Shown here piece after piece: positions 1-8,623 of a DNA stretch of 32,601 bases. The notes beneath the pieces are model-generated. The model saw nothing but the letters and a program-made list of their open reading frames with translations, did no database searches and was not told the origin of the DNA. Origin of the DNA: an uncultured Actinomycetes bacterium (lineage in GTDB: Bacteria; Actinomycetota; Actinomycetes; Nanopelagicales; Nanopelagicaceae); contig CAILSO010000021.1 in assembly GCA_903836945.1 (NCBI GenBank), positions 1 to 32,601 on the forward strand, given 5' to 3'. The position numbers and the translations under genes were made by a program. Position 1 is the first letter of the stretch. The number at the start of each line of letters is the position of its first letter.

Positions 1-1575
1 ATAACTGATTTACTTTGGGCTATTTGGAGCAATGCCAAGAACTATGAAGGCGAGTCAATTGCAAATAGTTGGCGCAGCCGAGCGTTAAAGGGTGGAGTTC
101 GTGGGGCGGCTGCTGATCGAGATTTAGATGCGGTAATTCAATTATTTGAATCAGCTAGAAGATTTAGCGAACGACTACCAGATTCAAGGCCGGAGTTATT
201 CATAGATCAAATTCTTGGCGAATCAATTCTCTCCGATGCAATTACCCAAAGAGGCCAGCGCGAAGAGGTTGTTTCAATAACGACGGTTCACTCTGCAAAG
301 GGTCAAGAGTGGGATCTAGTCGCACTAACCGGATTGCAAGAAGGTATTTGGCCAAACCTGCGGCAACGTGGCTCTCTTCTTGGATCTGAAAGATTAGTTG
401 AGTCGATGCGAACCGGATTAACTTCTAGACAAGAGATTGAAGCATCTGCGGCAAGCGCACTGGTAGAAGATGAGCGACGACTTCTTCATGTTGCAATTTC
501 ACGGGCCAAACGCGGCTTGGTTGTAACTGCATTTTCTGAGGAAGACTCCGAGCCATCTGCCTACTTTGAAGAAATTTATTCGGCAGTTAAGGGAGTTACT
601 TCAGATGAAGCTCCCATCACAGAATTACCAAGAGCCTTAACCTCGCAAGCATTGGTCTCTGAGTTACGTCGCCAATTAATGACCGACCCCGGAGATAAGG
701 ATTTTGCTGCGGGATTGCTTCGGACCTTGGCAGAGGCCGGAATCGAGAGTGCACATCCAGATAATTGGCTTGGCGTTACGCCAATTAGCTCTACCGAACC
801 AGCTCTCCCAAAGGAGGCCAAGGTCTCGGTCTCGCCAAGTAATTTGCAGAGTTTTTCAGAGTGCGCCTTGAAATGGTTTATGGAGAAGAGCGGCGGAAAA
901 GATGGCGATTCAAGCGCGCAATTAGTTGGAACCGCAATTCACTCTCTTGCTGAACAATTATTTGAAAATCCAGAACTTTCACAAGAAGCGATGATTGCCA
1001 GACTGACTGAAAATTGGGCGCTAATAGACTCAAATGAAGGATGGGTTAAGAATTACGAACTTGGCCAAGCGCTGGTAAAACTTGGAAAGTTTTTTAGCTG
1101 GCAGAATTCAAAGAGCAAGACTTTGCATGCAGTTGAAGCCAAATTTAGTAAGGATATTGGCCGCGCAATTTTAAATGGATCGGTAGATCGCGTTGAGATC
1201 GATGATGATGGCCGAATTTATATTGTGGATCTCAAGTCTGGCGCACCTAGTGTGACAAATAAAAAGATTAATGAAAATTATCAACTTGCGGGGTATCAAT
1301 TAGCAGTACTTGAAAATGCCTTTGAAGAGCCTTTGCCAAGTACGCAGTCAAGTGGCGCTGTTTTGGTCTTCCTCGGTGATAAGGAATCGGCAAATGCTAC
1401 TGAACGCGTTCAACCACCAATTGATCACGCTGAGATAAAAGCGGTAGTTATGGAGAGTGCGGAGAAGATGTCGGCTGCGCAATTTACCGCGACCATCAAC
1501 TCCCGCTGCCGCACCTGCGCCCTTAAGTCATCATGCCCGGCGCAATCTCAAGGTAGGTCGGTGATTGAGGGATGA
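1..1575 (+). CDS. adnA: AdnA, helicase-nuclease subunit of the AdnAB DNA-end resection complex (5' end missing)
   Basis: The reading frame is open from the first base, so only the last 524 residues are present. It encodes the C-terminal part of a UvrD-type motor followed by a RecB-like nuclease. Motor motif V is visible as TTVHSAKGQEWD (about residues 94-105) and motif VI as EDERRLLHVAISRAK (about 155-169). The nuclease carries AIHSLAE, SVDRVE, a DLKSG catalytic stretch and a QLAGYQ motif. One Cys before the nuclease (SECALKW) plus three near the C-terminus (CRTCALKSSC) form the four-Cys set expected for an Fe-S cluster. In actinobacteria AdnA and AdnB form a heterodimer that resects double-strand breaks. 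The stop overlaps the adnB start as ATGA, implying coupled translation. Assignment as AdnA rather than AdnB rests on gene order (AdnA first in mycobacteria) and the four-Cys nuclease. Confidence 0.88.
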   Translation: MTDLLWAIWSNAKNYEGESIANSWRSRALKGGVRGAAADRDLDAVIQLFESARRFSERLPDSRPELFIDQILGESILSDAITQRGQREEVVSITTVHSAKGQEWDLVALTGLQEGIWPNLRQRGSLLGSERLVESMRTGLTSRQEIEASAASALVEDERRLLHVAISRAKRGLVVTAFSEEDSEPSAYFEEIYSAVKGVTSDEAPITELPRALTSQALVSELRRQLMTDPGDKDFAAGLLRTLAEAGIESAHPDNWLGVTPISSTEPALPKEAKVSVSPSNLQSFSECALKWFMEKSGGKDGDSSAQLVGTAIHSLAEQLFENPELSQEAMIARLTENWALIDSNEGWVKNYELGQALVKLGKFFSWQNSKSKTLHAVEAKFSKDIGRAILNGSVDRVEIDDDGRIYIVDLKSGAPSVTNKKINENYQLAGYQLAVLENAFEEPLPSTQSSGAVLVFLGDKESANATERVQPPIDHAEIKAVVMESAEKMSAAQFTATINSRCRTCALKSSCPAQSQGRSVIEG

Positions 1576-4500
1576 TCGAATTTAACGGCGAGATTAAATA
1601 CTCTGCAAAAGATATTGCAAAGGCGTTACGTGATGCGGGCGCAAAGGTGCACGACCCCACACCGGAGCAGGCCGCAATAATCCAATCGCTTCACTTTGGG
1701 CCAACCGTTGTAATTGCAGGTGCTGGATCTGGAAAAACCGAAACCATGTCAGCCAGAGTTCTCTGGTTAGTGGCTAATGGAATAGTTCGCCCTGATGAAA
1801 TTCTGGGACTTACCTTTACTCGTAAAGCTGCTGGTGAATTAGCTTCCCGTATTCGCATGCGTCTTCGCCAATTGCGAGCGGCCGGATATCTTCCAACAGA
1901 TGAAAAATCTGGATCTAGCGTTGACATTTCAGTAAGTGTTTCTACCTACCATTCATATGCCGGTCGAGTTTTAAGCGAACACGGGATTCGCATGGGAATC
2001 GATACCGATGCCGAACCAATTGGCGAGGCCGCGGCTTGGCAGATTGCGAATCGCATTGTGAGCAATTTTGATGGTAGCGCTGAAGCAATTAGCAGTAGCG
2101 TAAAAACGATCGTCGGAAAAGTTATGGATCTCTCAGCTGCTCTTGGCGAACATGGCAAGACCGTCGAAGATATCGAAGAATTCTCGTTAAATGAATTGAA
2201 AAAGTTTGACTCGATTTCAAATGCTAAATCAAATAAGGAAGCTCGCGAAGCAAAAGCAAATTTACTAGAGCGTCTGGCGATTCTGCCGATGGTGCAAGCT
2301 TATGACGCCTATAGAAAAGAGCAGGGCGCCCTTACCTTTAACGATCAAATGAGTTATGCAGCAGATTTAGTAAGTGGCGAATTCTCAAAGTCACTTTCCA
2401 AAGAAGATCGCTTGGAGTTGGCCAAGGAGATTTGCAACCTCGAACGCAGTAAATACAAGGTAGTTATCTTGGATGAATATCAAGATACCTCCTACAGCCA
2501 AGTACGTTTCCTCTCCGCTCTCTTCGGTCAGGGACATTGCGTCACCGCGGTCGGTGACCCAAATCAGGCGATTTATGGCTGGCGATCTGCTAGCTCGGAA
2601 ACTCTGGCAACATTCGGAAAGCATTTCACCGCCGGTTCAACTGCGATCTGCGAGTCTCGCACCTTGCTTACTACTTGGCGTAATGATGAAAATATTTTGC
2701 AGCTCGCAAATAAGTCCATCGATTTAATCGCCGAAGTTGGCCAAAAAATCGGCAGCAAAGTCACCGAAGTTTCAAAATTAAAGTTAAGCCCAAAAGCCGG
2801 CACCGGTGAAGTCGCGATTGGTCAATATGAGTCACTTTCAAGTGAAGCGCAGGCGATTGCTGAATATTTTAAGTTGGTATGGTTTGCGGTTGATCGCAAG
2901 GAGATTGCTGAAGATGAATTACAAACCTTTGCCGTATTGGTTAGAAGTAGAAAATATATTCCAGAGATAGAGCAAGCACTTCGCGTGGTTGGTCTTCCAG
3001 TTGATGTTATTGGTCTTGGCGGGCTTATCCATATTCCGGAAGTCGCCGATATTTTGGCCTTGGTCCGCGTTCTTACATTTCCGGATGCTGGAAGCTCGCT
3101 CATACGCCTACTCACTGGACCTAGATTGGCTTTAGGTGCCCAAGATTTAGCGGCCCTTGGAAGATTTGCCAGATCACTTGTGAAAGATGTCAGCCAATCC
3201 AAATCCAAGTCCTTGGTGGAATTACTTGCTAGTGGAAAATCATCGGCCATGGAGGCGGAAGATTTCGCAATTGGAAGTGCGATTGAAGCACTCGAAGTTT
3301 TTGAAAGCGCTGACCGTAAAGAATTTTCAGAGCCGGGTTACAAGCGGCTTGCCAAGTTTGCCAGGGAATTAACTTCACTGCGCCGCCAGATGGTGGGCTC
3401 GATTACTGATGTGCTTATCGAAGCCGAGAGATTTTTATTCCTAGATACCGAAGTTTTAGTAAGAGATGGTTGGCAACAAGGGCGTAAACATCTCGATAAA
3501 TTCTTAGATGAAGCGGCGAAGTTTCAAAGAAATGGCGGCACGATCTCTACATTCTTAGATTGGCTAAAGATCGCCGACTCAGAGGAGGGTGGTCTAAAGC
3601 CAACTAGCGTTGAGGCTAATAAGCATGCAGTACAGATTCTGACCGTCCATGCCGCAAAGGGTTCGGAGTGGGATTACGTTGCAGTACCTGGGTTAGTGAA
3701 GAAAAATTTCCCATCAGAGGCTAAAGCCTCAGATTTATGGACTAAGAATATTGGCTCACTTCCAATTGCACTTCGTGGAGATCGAGATCAATTGCAGGAC
3801 TTTGTATTTCCAAGCCCAGCCCCAACATTTGTTGAAGTAAGAAAAGCTTTAGAGAAGATTGAAGATTATTGGAAAGATCGTCGCCTTCAAGAGGAACTTC
3901 GACTTGCCTATGTTGCCTTTACTCGTGCCAAGCGAAATTTACTCTGCACGATGTCATGGTTTGGTGAAGGAATTGAAGCACTCGAACCAAGCGTGCTCTA
4001 CAACCTTGTAGAAGATCTCGCAACAATACAAAATTCGCAGGCGGTACTTTCAAAGATTGAAAAGCCAACAGGTGATAACCCGCTTAAGGAAAACCCACGT
4101 ACCGCTTCTTGGCCAAGAATTTCACCGCAATCTATTGCAATCACAAAGAGCGCAGAGCTAGTCCGAAGTGCGTCAAAGATTGAACTTTCCATAGTTACCG
4201 CGGATGCTGATAAGTCATCTTTTATAAGTGATGCTAATTCATTAATAAATGAGATCGCCGACCGAAGCAAGGATCTGACGGTCTATCTGCCTAATCGGAT
4301 TTCGGTTTCGACGATGATTAATTTAGCCAAGGATCCACAAGAGCTTGCCTTAAATATTCGTCGTCCAATGCCAAATCACATTGATAAATATGCCCGGCGG
4401 GGCACTGAATTTCACCTTTGGGTTGAGAAGCAGTTTGTAGATCCACAAATATTTGATGAAGATATCTTCGACACCAGGCCACCAAGTGAAGATGACTTAC

Positions 4501-4871
4501 CGCTCAAAGAACTCCAAGAAAAATGGCGAGCCAGTATTTGGGGAAGCAAGGTTCCAGTTCCCGGTGGAATTGAAGTTCCATTTGAAACGGTAATCGGCGG
4601 GGTCTTAATTCGTGGACGAATTGATGCGGTTTATAAGGATGGCGAACAATTCGAGGTTGTGGATTGGAAAACTGGAAAGGCCAAGAGCGGTGATGATCTG
4701 GCAACCGCGGCTATTCAATTGGCGATGTATCGCCTGGCGTATTCCAAGTTGTATGGCACCCCGTTATCAAAGATCAGCGCGGCTTTTCACTATGTTGGAA
4801 GTAACGAGACCATCCGCCCAGCTGATTTATACAGCGAGGATCAATTAATCTCGATAATCACCGGTAAGTGA
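1572..4871 (+). CDS. adnB: AdnB, ATP-dependent helicase-nuclease subunit
   Basis: This 1099-residue protein has the usual length of actinobacterial AdnB. It has an N-terminal UvrD/Rep motor and a C-terminal RecB-type nuclease. Walker A is GAGSGKTE (residues 50-57), motif Ia is LTFTRKAAGE, Walker B is LDEYQD (about 300-305), followed by VGDPNQAIYGWR and, later, TVHAAKGSEWD and the motif VI region LAYVAFTRAKR. The nuclease shows GRIDAVY, VDWKTG and IQLAMYRLAY near residues 1010-1060 and has no four-Cys cluster, in contrast to its partner. The motor motifs look complete, fitting AdnB as the main translocating subunit in the characterised mycobacterial enzyme. The ATG overlaps the adnA stop by four bases, so the two are one operon. 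The 3' end overlaps the convergent EEP gene by 31 bp. Confidence 0.92.
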   Translation: MIEFNGEIKYSAKDIAKALRDAGAKVHDPTPEQAAIIQSLHFGPTVVIAGAGSGKTETMSARVLWLVANGIVRPDEILGLTFTRKAAGELASRIRMRLRQLRAAGYLPTDEKSGSSVDISVSVSTYHSYAGRVLSEHGIRMGIDTDAEPIGEAAAWQIANRIVSNFDGSAEAISSSVKTIVGKVMDLSAALGEHGKTVEDIEEFSLNELKKFDSISNAKSNKEAREAKANLLERLAILPMVQAYDAYRKEQGALTFNDQMSYAADLVSGEFSKSLSKEDRLELAKEICNLERSKYKVVILDEYQDTSYSQVRFLSALFGQGHCVTAVGDPNQAIYGWRSASSETLATFGKHFTAGSTAICESRTLLTTWRNDENILQLANKSIDLIAEVGQKIGSKVTEVSKLKLSPKAGTGEVAIGQYESLSSEAQAIAEYFKLVWFAVDRKEIAEDELQTFAVLVRSRKYIPEIEQALRVVGLPVDVIGLGGLIHIPEVADILALVRVLTFPDAGSSLIRLLTGPRLALGAQDLAALGRFARSLVKDVSQSKSKSLVELLASGKSSAMEAEDFAIGSAIEALEVFESADRKEFSEPGYKRLAKFARELTSLRRQMVGSITDVLIEAERFLFLDTEVLVRDGWQQGRKHLDKFLDEAAKFQRNGGTISTFLDWLKIADSEEGGLKPTSVEANKHAVQILTVHAAKGSEWDYVAVPGLVKKNFPSEAKASDLWTKNIGSLPIALRGDRDQLQDFVFPSPAPTFVEVRKALEKIEDYWKDRRLQEELRLAYVAFTRAKRNLLCTMSWFGEGIEALEPSVLYNLVEDLATIQNSQAVLSKIEKPTGDNPLKENPRTASWPRISPQSIAITKSAELVRSASKIELSIVTADADKSSFISDANSLINEIADRSKDLTVYLPNRISVSTMINLAKDPQELALNIRRPMPNHIDKYARRGTEFHLWVEKQFVDPQIFDEDIFDTRPPSEDDLPLKELQEKWRASIWGSKVPVPGGIEVPFETVIGGVLIRGRIDAVYKDGEQFEVVDWKTGKAKSGDDLATAAIQLAMYRLAYSKLYGTPLSKISAAFHYVGSNETIRPADLYSEDQLISIITGK

Positions 4872-5650
4872 TCGCTAAATTCACTTCTGGTTGGGGCGAT
4901 AGCCGCTGTTTTGGTCTCATCAGATTTCAAATCAGTTAGAACATAATCAAAGGCGATGCTTGGTTTCCAAGATGGATAAGTCTTAAAGGGCGATAACGAT
5001 CGCCACTTTGAGAACTTCACCGGAAGGTTAAAGGGGAGATTTAGATCTCCGACTAAAAAGTGTTTGCCGGGTAATTTTCCAAGCCAGCGCTTAACTCGAA
5101 AGAGTTGATAGAGATTTACAAATGGCACAAATGAAAGATGTGTTACCGCAACGGTGTAGCCATTTTCAAGTTCGGCAGCGATTGCAATTCGCGGCTCATC
5201 CTTTACGTAAAGAAGTCGCATTCCTTTTTCTGAACCGACGGCAAGAGGTAAACCAATAATTGATCGGCCTAGTTCAATTTGGTGCCATTGCTTCACCGGT
5301 AGCTTTGAGATTAAGCCGATCCCATAAGAGCTCTCAAAAAAATTAGTAACCGGAGAATTATTGGTGATTAATTTAGTCTCAGCTTTTCTTAACTTACGCC
5401 ATATAACGCCGGGAGTTCCGATTACACATCGGCCATAACCCCAATCTTTGGCGCCGATTAACTTCGCTAATTCTTTGACTTGCGAAAGTTCGCCAGATCG
5501 CATTTGATTTTCATCGATCTCTTGAAGTGCTAAAAGATCGCCATCGATTAATGCGGCAATGCTCGCAAGGTCTACCGCCGGAGAATTGGAATTCTTGGGG
5601 TCGGCCACCAGCCTTTGGCCATGCAGTAAATTCCACGAAATTAGCCTCAC
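4841..5650 (-). CDS. Endonuclease/exonuclease/phosphatase (EEP) family protein
   Basis: The 269-residue protein carries the full catalytic set of the EEP (DNase I/ExoIII-like) fold: WNLLHG near the N-terminus (Asn), ALQEID (Glu, metal ligand), VTHLS (His), VGDLNLP (Asp/Asn), FDYVLTD and a C-terminal SDHLPV (Asp-His pair). The family hydrolyses phosphodiester bonds in nucleic acids or phospholipids, and the substrate cannot be told from sequence. No signal peptide or membrane segment is visible, so it is probably cytoplasmic. It starts with GTG and has no Shine-Dalgarno sequence. A TACTCT -10 element lies six bases before the GTG, suggesting a leaderless transcript. It is convergent with adnB and divergent from nudC, with only 36 bp between start codons. 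It may act in DNA repair given its neighbours, but that is inference. Confidence 0.8.
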   Translation of the reverse strand: MRLISWNLLHGQRLVADPKNSNSPAVDLASIAALIDGDLLALQEIDENQMRSGELSQVKELAKLIGAKDWGYGRCVIGTPGVIWRKLRKAETKLITNNSPVTNFFESSYGIGLISKLPVKQWHQIELGRSIIGLPLAVGSEKGMRLLYVKDEPRIAIAAELENGYTVAVTHLSFVPFVNLYQLFRVKRWLGKLPGKHFLVGDLNLPFNLPVKFSKWRSLSPFKTYPSWKPSIAFDYVLTDLKSDETKTAAIAPTRSEFSDHLPVIIEIN

Positions 5651-5656
5651 TTATAA

Positions 5657-5662
5657 AGAGTA
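5657..5662 (-). promoter_or_regulatory. Predicted -10 element of a leaderless promoter for the EEP gene
   Basis: On the minus strand TACTCT (matching TANNNT) is followed by six bases and then the GTG start, so transcription would begin at or next to the start codon. No convincing -35 hexamer is visible. Confidence 0.4.
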
Positions 5663-5686
5663 GCGGTGGGCTAGTAAGGTCGCCTT

Positions 5687-6670
5687 GTGAAGTCAGGCGC
5701 CGCGAATACTCGTTTAGATCTACCACTGGCCCGTGCGGCAGTAGACCGAGCTGGCGAGCTGCGGGTAAATCCAGATGAGCTTTCAAAGCTTTGGGATGCC
5801 GGTCGAATCCTGCACTTGTCTTCCGGAAAATTTTTAGTCGGGGTTGACGAACAACTTAACTTTCTAGGCGCTGCGGATATCGATGCTCTTAAGTTAACTG
5901 GGAAATTTGAAAGTGGCGAAAAATTATTTCTTGGAATCAATCAAGAGTCCGGGAGAGATATTGGATATTTCGCTTGGTGCGCCGATGCGATTGATGTTGA
6001 TGCTCACGAAAATAACGTTGAATTCCAAACCTTGCGAAGCATCGGGGATCACTTATCTGATTTAGAAATGGGCCTAGCAGTTCATGCCCAAGCTCTTTCT
6101 AATTGGCACCATACTCATCAACGTTGCTCAAAATGCGGATCCACAACAACAGCGGCAAATGGTGGTTCGCTTCGTAAATGTGACGCCGAGGGATCCGAGC
6201 TCTATCCCCGAACCGATCCAGCGATTATTGTTTTAGTAGCAGATCGCACCGATCGCATTTTGCTTGGCCGACAAAAAGTCTGGCCAGAAAATCGTTTCTC
6301 TTGCTTTGCTGGCTTTGTCGAGCCAGGTGAATCATTTGAACATTGCGCAGCAAGAGAAGTTGGCGAAGAATCTGGTGTGAGTGTTAGTGATATTTATTAT
6401 TTAGGTTCACAGCCTTGGCCATTTCCAGCAAGCATCATGATCTCCTTCCAAGCAGTCACCGATAACCCAGAGGCTGCCAGACCTGATGGCGATGAGATTG
6501 AAGAGATCCTTTGGTTTTCGCGCGAATCGATGAAGAATGCAATTGCTGAAAAAAACCTCCTACTACCACCTGCAATGAGCGTTGCCCGCAAGATGATTGA
6601 GGCTTGGTTTGCCTCAGATCAAAATTTCCAAGTTAGCGATCTAGTTGGTGGTGAGAGTTGGCGGGCATAA
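5687..6670 (+). CDS. nudC: NADH pyrophosphatase NudC (Nudix hydrolase)
   Basis: The 327-residue protein hydrolyses NAD(H) to NMN(H) plus AMP, and NudC enzymes can also remove NAD caps from RNA. It shows the NudC layout: an N-terminal domain, a zinc-ribbon region with C147, C150 and C165, the PRTDPAI strand, a complete Nudix box (residues 209-231, with REVGEE core) and the NudC signature SQPWPFP at 241-247. At the fourth zinc-ligand position of E. coli NudC there is Glu168 instead of Cys. The start is GTG with AAGG about nine bases upstream. It is followed by uvrD2 with a 13-bp overlap if the TTG start is used. nudC beside uvrD2 and adnAB matches the order in Mycobacterium tuberculosis (Rv3202c-Rv3198c). 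Confidence 0.93.
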   Translation: MKSGAANTRLDLPLARAAVDRAGELRVNPDELSKLWDAGRILHLSSGKFLVGVDEQLNFLGAADIDALKLTGKFESGEKLFLGINQESGRDIGYFAWCADAIDVDAHENNVEFQTLRSIGDHLSDLEMGLAVHAQALSNWHHTHQRCSKCGSTTTAANGGSLRKCDAEGSELYPRTDPAIIVLVADRTDRILLGRQKVWPENRFSCFAGFVEPGESFEHCAAREVGEESGVSVSDIYYLGSQPWPFPASIMISFQAVTDNPEAARPDGDEIEEILWFSRESMKNAIAEKNLLLPPAMSVARKMIEAWFASDQNFQVSDLVGGESWRA

Positions 6671-8331
6671 ATAACATTCATATGGCTCCGGCCATGGGAA
6701 TGGATGAGATTCTTGCTGGCTTGGATCCAGAACAGCGCGAAGCAGTAACTGCGATTCGCGGACCGGTCTGCGTTATTGCCGGAGCCGGCACTGGAAAGAC
6801 CCGCGTAATTACCCATCGAATTGCTTATGCAATTGCAGCTGGCGTTACTGATCCCAGTAGAACTTTGGCGCTTACCTTTACCGCCCGTGCGGCTGGTGAA
6901 ATGCGCGCCAGACTTCGCGGACTTGGTGTACCAAATGCAACCGCAAGAACATTTCACTCTGCTGCACTAAAACAACTCATGTACTTCTGGCCTTACTCAT
7001 TTGGCGGGTCATTTCCACAGTTACTAACGATGAAATCAGGTGCGATCGCTGAGGCGTTGACCAGAACCGATGCAACATTGGCGCCACAAACTTCTACTCT
7101 TCGGGAAATTGCAAGTGAAATTGAATGGGCCAAAGTTTTAGAAGTTGCACCGGATCAATATGTAGAAGCGGCGTTAGGCGCTGGCCGACAACTTCGAATT
7201 CCAAATAATCGAGCAAATAAAGATAACTTAGAAGAAGTTTCCAAGGTTTATCAGGCTTATGAAACGCTAAAGCAACAAGAGCGCGCCATAGATTTTGAAG
7301 ATGTTTTACTTCTGACAGTTGGCATGTTGGAAGAGGATCGTGATGTTCGCGAGCGAGTGCGCGATCAATATCGCTATTTCACCGTTGATGAATATCAGGA
7401 TGTTTCCCCGCTGCAACAACGATTGCTAAATTTGTGGCTCGGAAATCGCGATGATCTTTGTGTTGTGGGCGATGCTGCCCAGACAATTTATTCCTTCGCA
7501 GGTGCAACTTCTGGCTTTCTAACATCATTCACCAAGCGGTACCCAAATGCCCAAGTAATTCGCCTATCTCGAGGTTATCGATCAACCCCTGAAATTATCG
7601 GGACTGCAAATGCGATTTTGCGCCAAGGCGGAATGATTGGCGAACAAGGCCACGAGCTGGCATCCATGAATGAACATGGCGCCAAACCAGAGATTAAGAG
7701 ATATCCCAATGCCGCTGCCGAAGCGAAGGAAGTAGTTAAGTCGATTGCCCAATTGCGAGGTGAGTTAGGCGATCGAATTGAGATTGCAGTATTGACTAGA
7801 ACAAATAATCAACTAGATCATTTCGAACGCGAACTTGCGGCGGCTGGAATCTCATCGCAAATTAAGAGCAGTGAAAAATTCTTTGAGCGGGTAGATGTTC
7901 GCGATGCAATGCGGGCGATTAGATCAGCCTCGGTTCTGCCACCAGAAGGCGGGGATTGGTATGAGGATTTACTTGCAGTTCTTCGTCCCTTTGGCGAAAC
8001 TGATTATGTACATGCCTTCTTACGGTTAGCCAAGACCATGAAAGAGGATGGCGCAGTAAATATGCGCACGCTACTTCGGGAACTTGAAGATCGGGCTGAA
8101 CAAAATAATCCACCAACTTTGCCGGGCGTCGTGCTTTCAACCTTGCACGCCGCTAAGGGCTTGGAATGGGATCAAGTTTTCTTGGCAGGTGTAAACGATG
8201 GCATTTTGCCTATGGGTAACGATATTGATGAAGAGCGGCGCCTGTTTTATGTTGGCCTGACTCGAGCCAAGGCTAGATTGCATATTTCATACAACGCCGA
8301 GCCAAGCCCATTTTTAGCAGGGATCATCTAA
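6658..8331 (+). CDS. uvrD2: UvrD2-type ATP-dependent DNA helicase, short form
   Basis: A superfamily 1A helicase with all motor motifs: Walker A GAGTGKTR (residues 41-48 from the TTG start), Ia LTFTARAAGE, Walker B VDEYQD, III VGDAAQTIYSF, IV LSRGYRST, V STLHAAKGLEWD and VI RRLFYVGLTRAKAR. Its place after nudC and before whiB7 is that of mycobacterial UvrD2. It is 557 residues, against about 700 for M. tuberculosis UvrD2. It stops shortly after motif VI, so the C-terminal HRDC domain and the four-Cys module are absent. The start is uncertain: TTG 6658 (with GGTGAG just upstream), ATG 6682, ATG 6694 or ATG 6700 are all in frame. The conserved part begins at LAGLDPEQ, which favours one of the ATGs, but the overlapping TTG is given as the longest option. 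Confidence 0.88.
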   Translation: MAGINNIHMAPAMGMDEILAGLDPEQREAVTAIRGPVCVIAGAGTGKTRVITHRIAYAIAAGVTDPSRTLALTFTARAAGEMRARLRGLGVPNATARTFHSAALKQLMYFWPYSFGGSFPQLLTMKSGAIAEALTRTDATLAPQTSTLREIASEIEWAKVLEVAPDQYVEAALGAGRQLRIPNNRANKDNLEEVSKVYQAYETLKQQERAIDFEDVLLLTVGMLEEDRDVRERVRDQYRYFTVDEYQDVSPLQQRLLNLWLGNRDDLCVVGDAAQTIYSFAGATSGFLTSFTKRYPNAQVIRLSRGYRSTPEIIGTANAILRQGGMIGEQGHELASMNEHGAKPEIKRYPNAAAEAKEVVKSIAQLRGELGDRIEIAVLTRTNNQLDHFERELAAAGISSQIKSSEKFFERVDVRDAMRAIRSASVLPPEGGDWYEDLLAVLRPFGETDYVHAFLRLAKTMKEDGAVNMRTLLRELEDRAEQNNPPTLPGVVLSTLHAAKGLEWDQVFLAGVNDGILPMGNDIDEERRLFYVGLTRAKARLHISYNAEPSPFLAGII

Positions 8332-8343
8332 TTAATTAGCCCG

Positions 8344-8384
8344 ATTTAATTCACTTGCGCCCAGCAGGTGGCATGGGTTACCCT
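8344..8384 (+). promoter_or_regulatory. Predicted whiB7 leader promoter with an upstream AT-rich WhiB7-type element
   Basis: TTGCGC (8355-8360) and TACCCT (8379-8384) are spaced by 18 bp. An AT-rich ATTTAATT lies at 8344-8351, three bases before the -35. In mycobacteria WhiB7 recognises its promoters through an AT-rich motif placed just upstream of the -35 while bound to the primary sigma factor. This arrangement therefore predicts autoregulation. Transcription would start about seven bases after the -10, at the ATG at 8392. Confidence 0.55.
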
Positions 8385-8391
8385 TCTGGAC

Positions 8392-8568
8392 ATGTCACAA
8401 GCAATCATCTCAACAAGCGTTCGCAGCTTCGCTGCTGCGCCTAAGTGGCATGCCTTCACAACAACAGCTAAGCATCATGCGTCAAGCACAGCGGCCTATA
8501 AGAATTTTGCAGCTTATACAGCCTCTGCACCTAAGGCAGGATGCGGAACCTGGAGCCCTATCGGATAA
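8392..8568 (+). CDS. Leader peptide (upstream ORF) of the whiB7 attenuator, 58 aa
   Basis: A small ORF begins at or next to the predicted transcription start, so it would be translated leaderless. A GTG at 8368 is in frame but lies upstream of that start. The peptide is rich in Ala, Ser, Thr and Lys/His and has no Asp or Glu. No domain is recognised. Its TAA stop is the loop of a perfect 7-bp hairpin, and an intrinsic terminator follows 17 bases later, ahead of whiB7. Upstream ORFs coupled to terminators are known to control whiB7/wblC, where slowed translation by ribosome-targeting drugs lets RNA polymerase read through. That role is inferred from context. A secreted or modified peptide is a less likely alternative. 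Confidence 0.6.
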   Translation: MSQAIISTSVRSFAAAPKWHAFTTTAKHHASSTAAYKNFAAYTASAPKAGCGTWSPIG

Positions 8569-8575
8569 CCGATAG
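8558..8575 (+). promoter_or_regulatory. Hairpin enclosing the leader-ORF stop codon
   Basis: CTATCGG and CCGATAG form a perfect 7-bp stem with an ATAA loop, and the loop contains the TAA stop of the upstream ORF. A terminating ribosome would cover it, so it can sense ribosome position in the whiB7 leader. Confidence 0.6.
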
Positions 8576-8584
8576 CAAAGCCCC

Positions 8585-8623
8585 AGGGCCGCAAATCCTC
8601 CAAAGGATTAGCGGCCCTTTTTT
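8585..8623 (+). terminator. Intrinsic terminator (attenuator) in the whiB7 leader
   Basis: AGGGCCGC (8585-8592) pairs with GCGGCCCT (8611-8618). After one A-A mismatch five more pairs form (8594-8598 with 8605-8609), leaving a six-base loop. A run of six T follows directly. It sits about 100 bp upstream of the whiB7 start and downstream of the leader ORF, the position of known whiB7/wblC attenuators. Confidence 0.85.

Noticed and set aside
8392-8568. Leader ORF as a RiPP precursor for the nearby cyclodehydratase-like protein
   Set aside because: The Ser/Thr-rich peptide is tempting, but it lies on the other strand from the ThiF-like gene, has one Cys, and is tied to a terminator and whiB7. 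The attenuator reading explains more.
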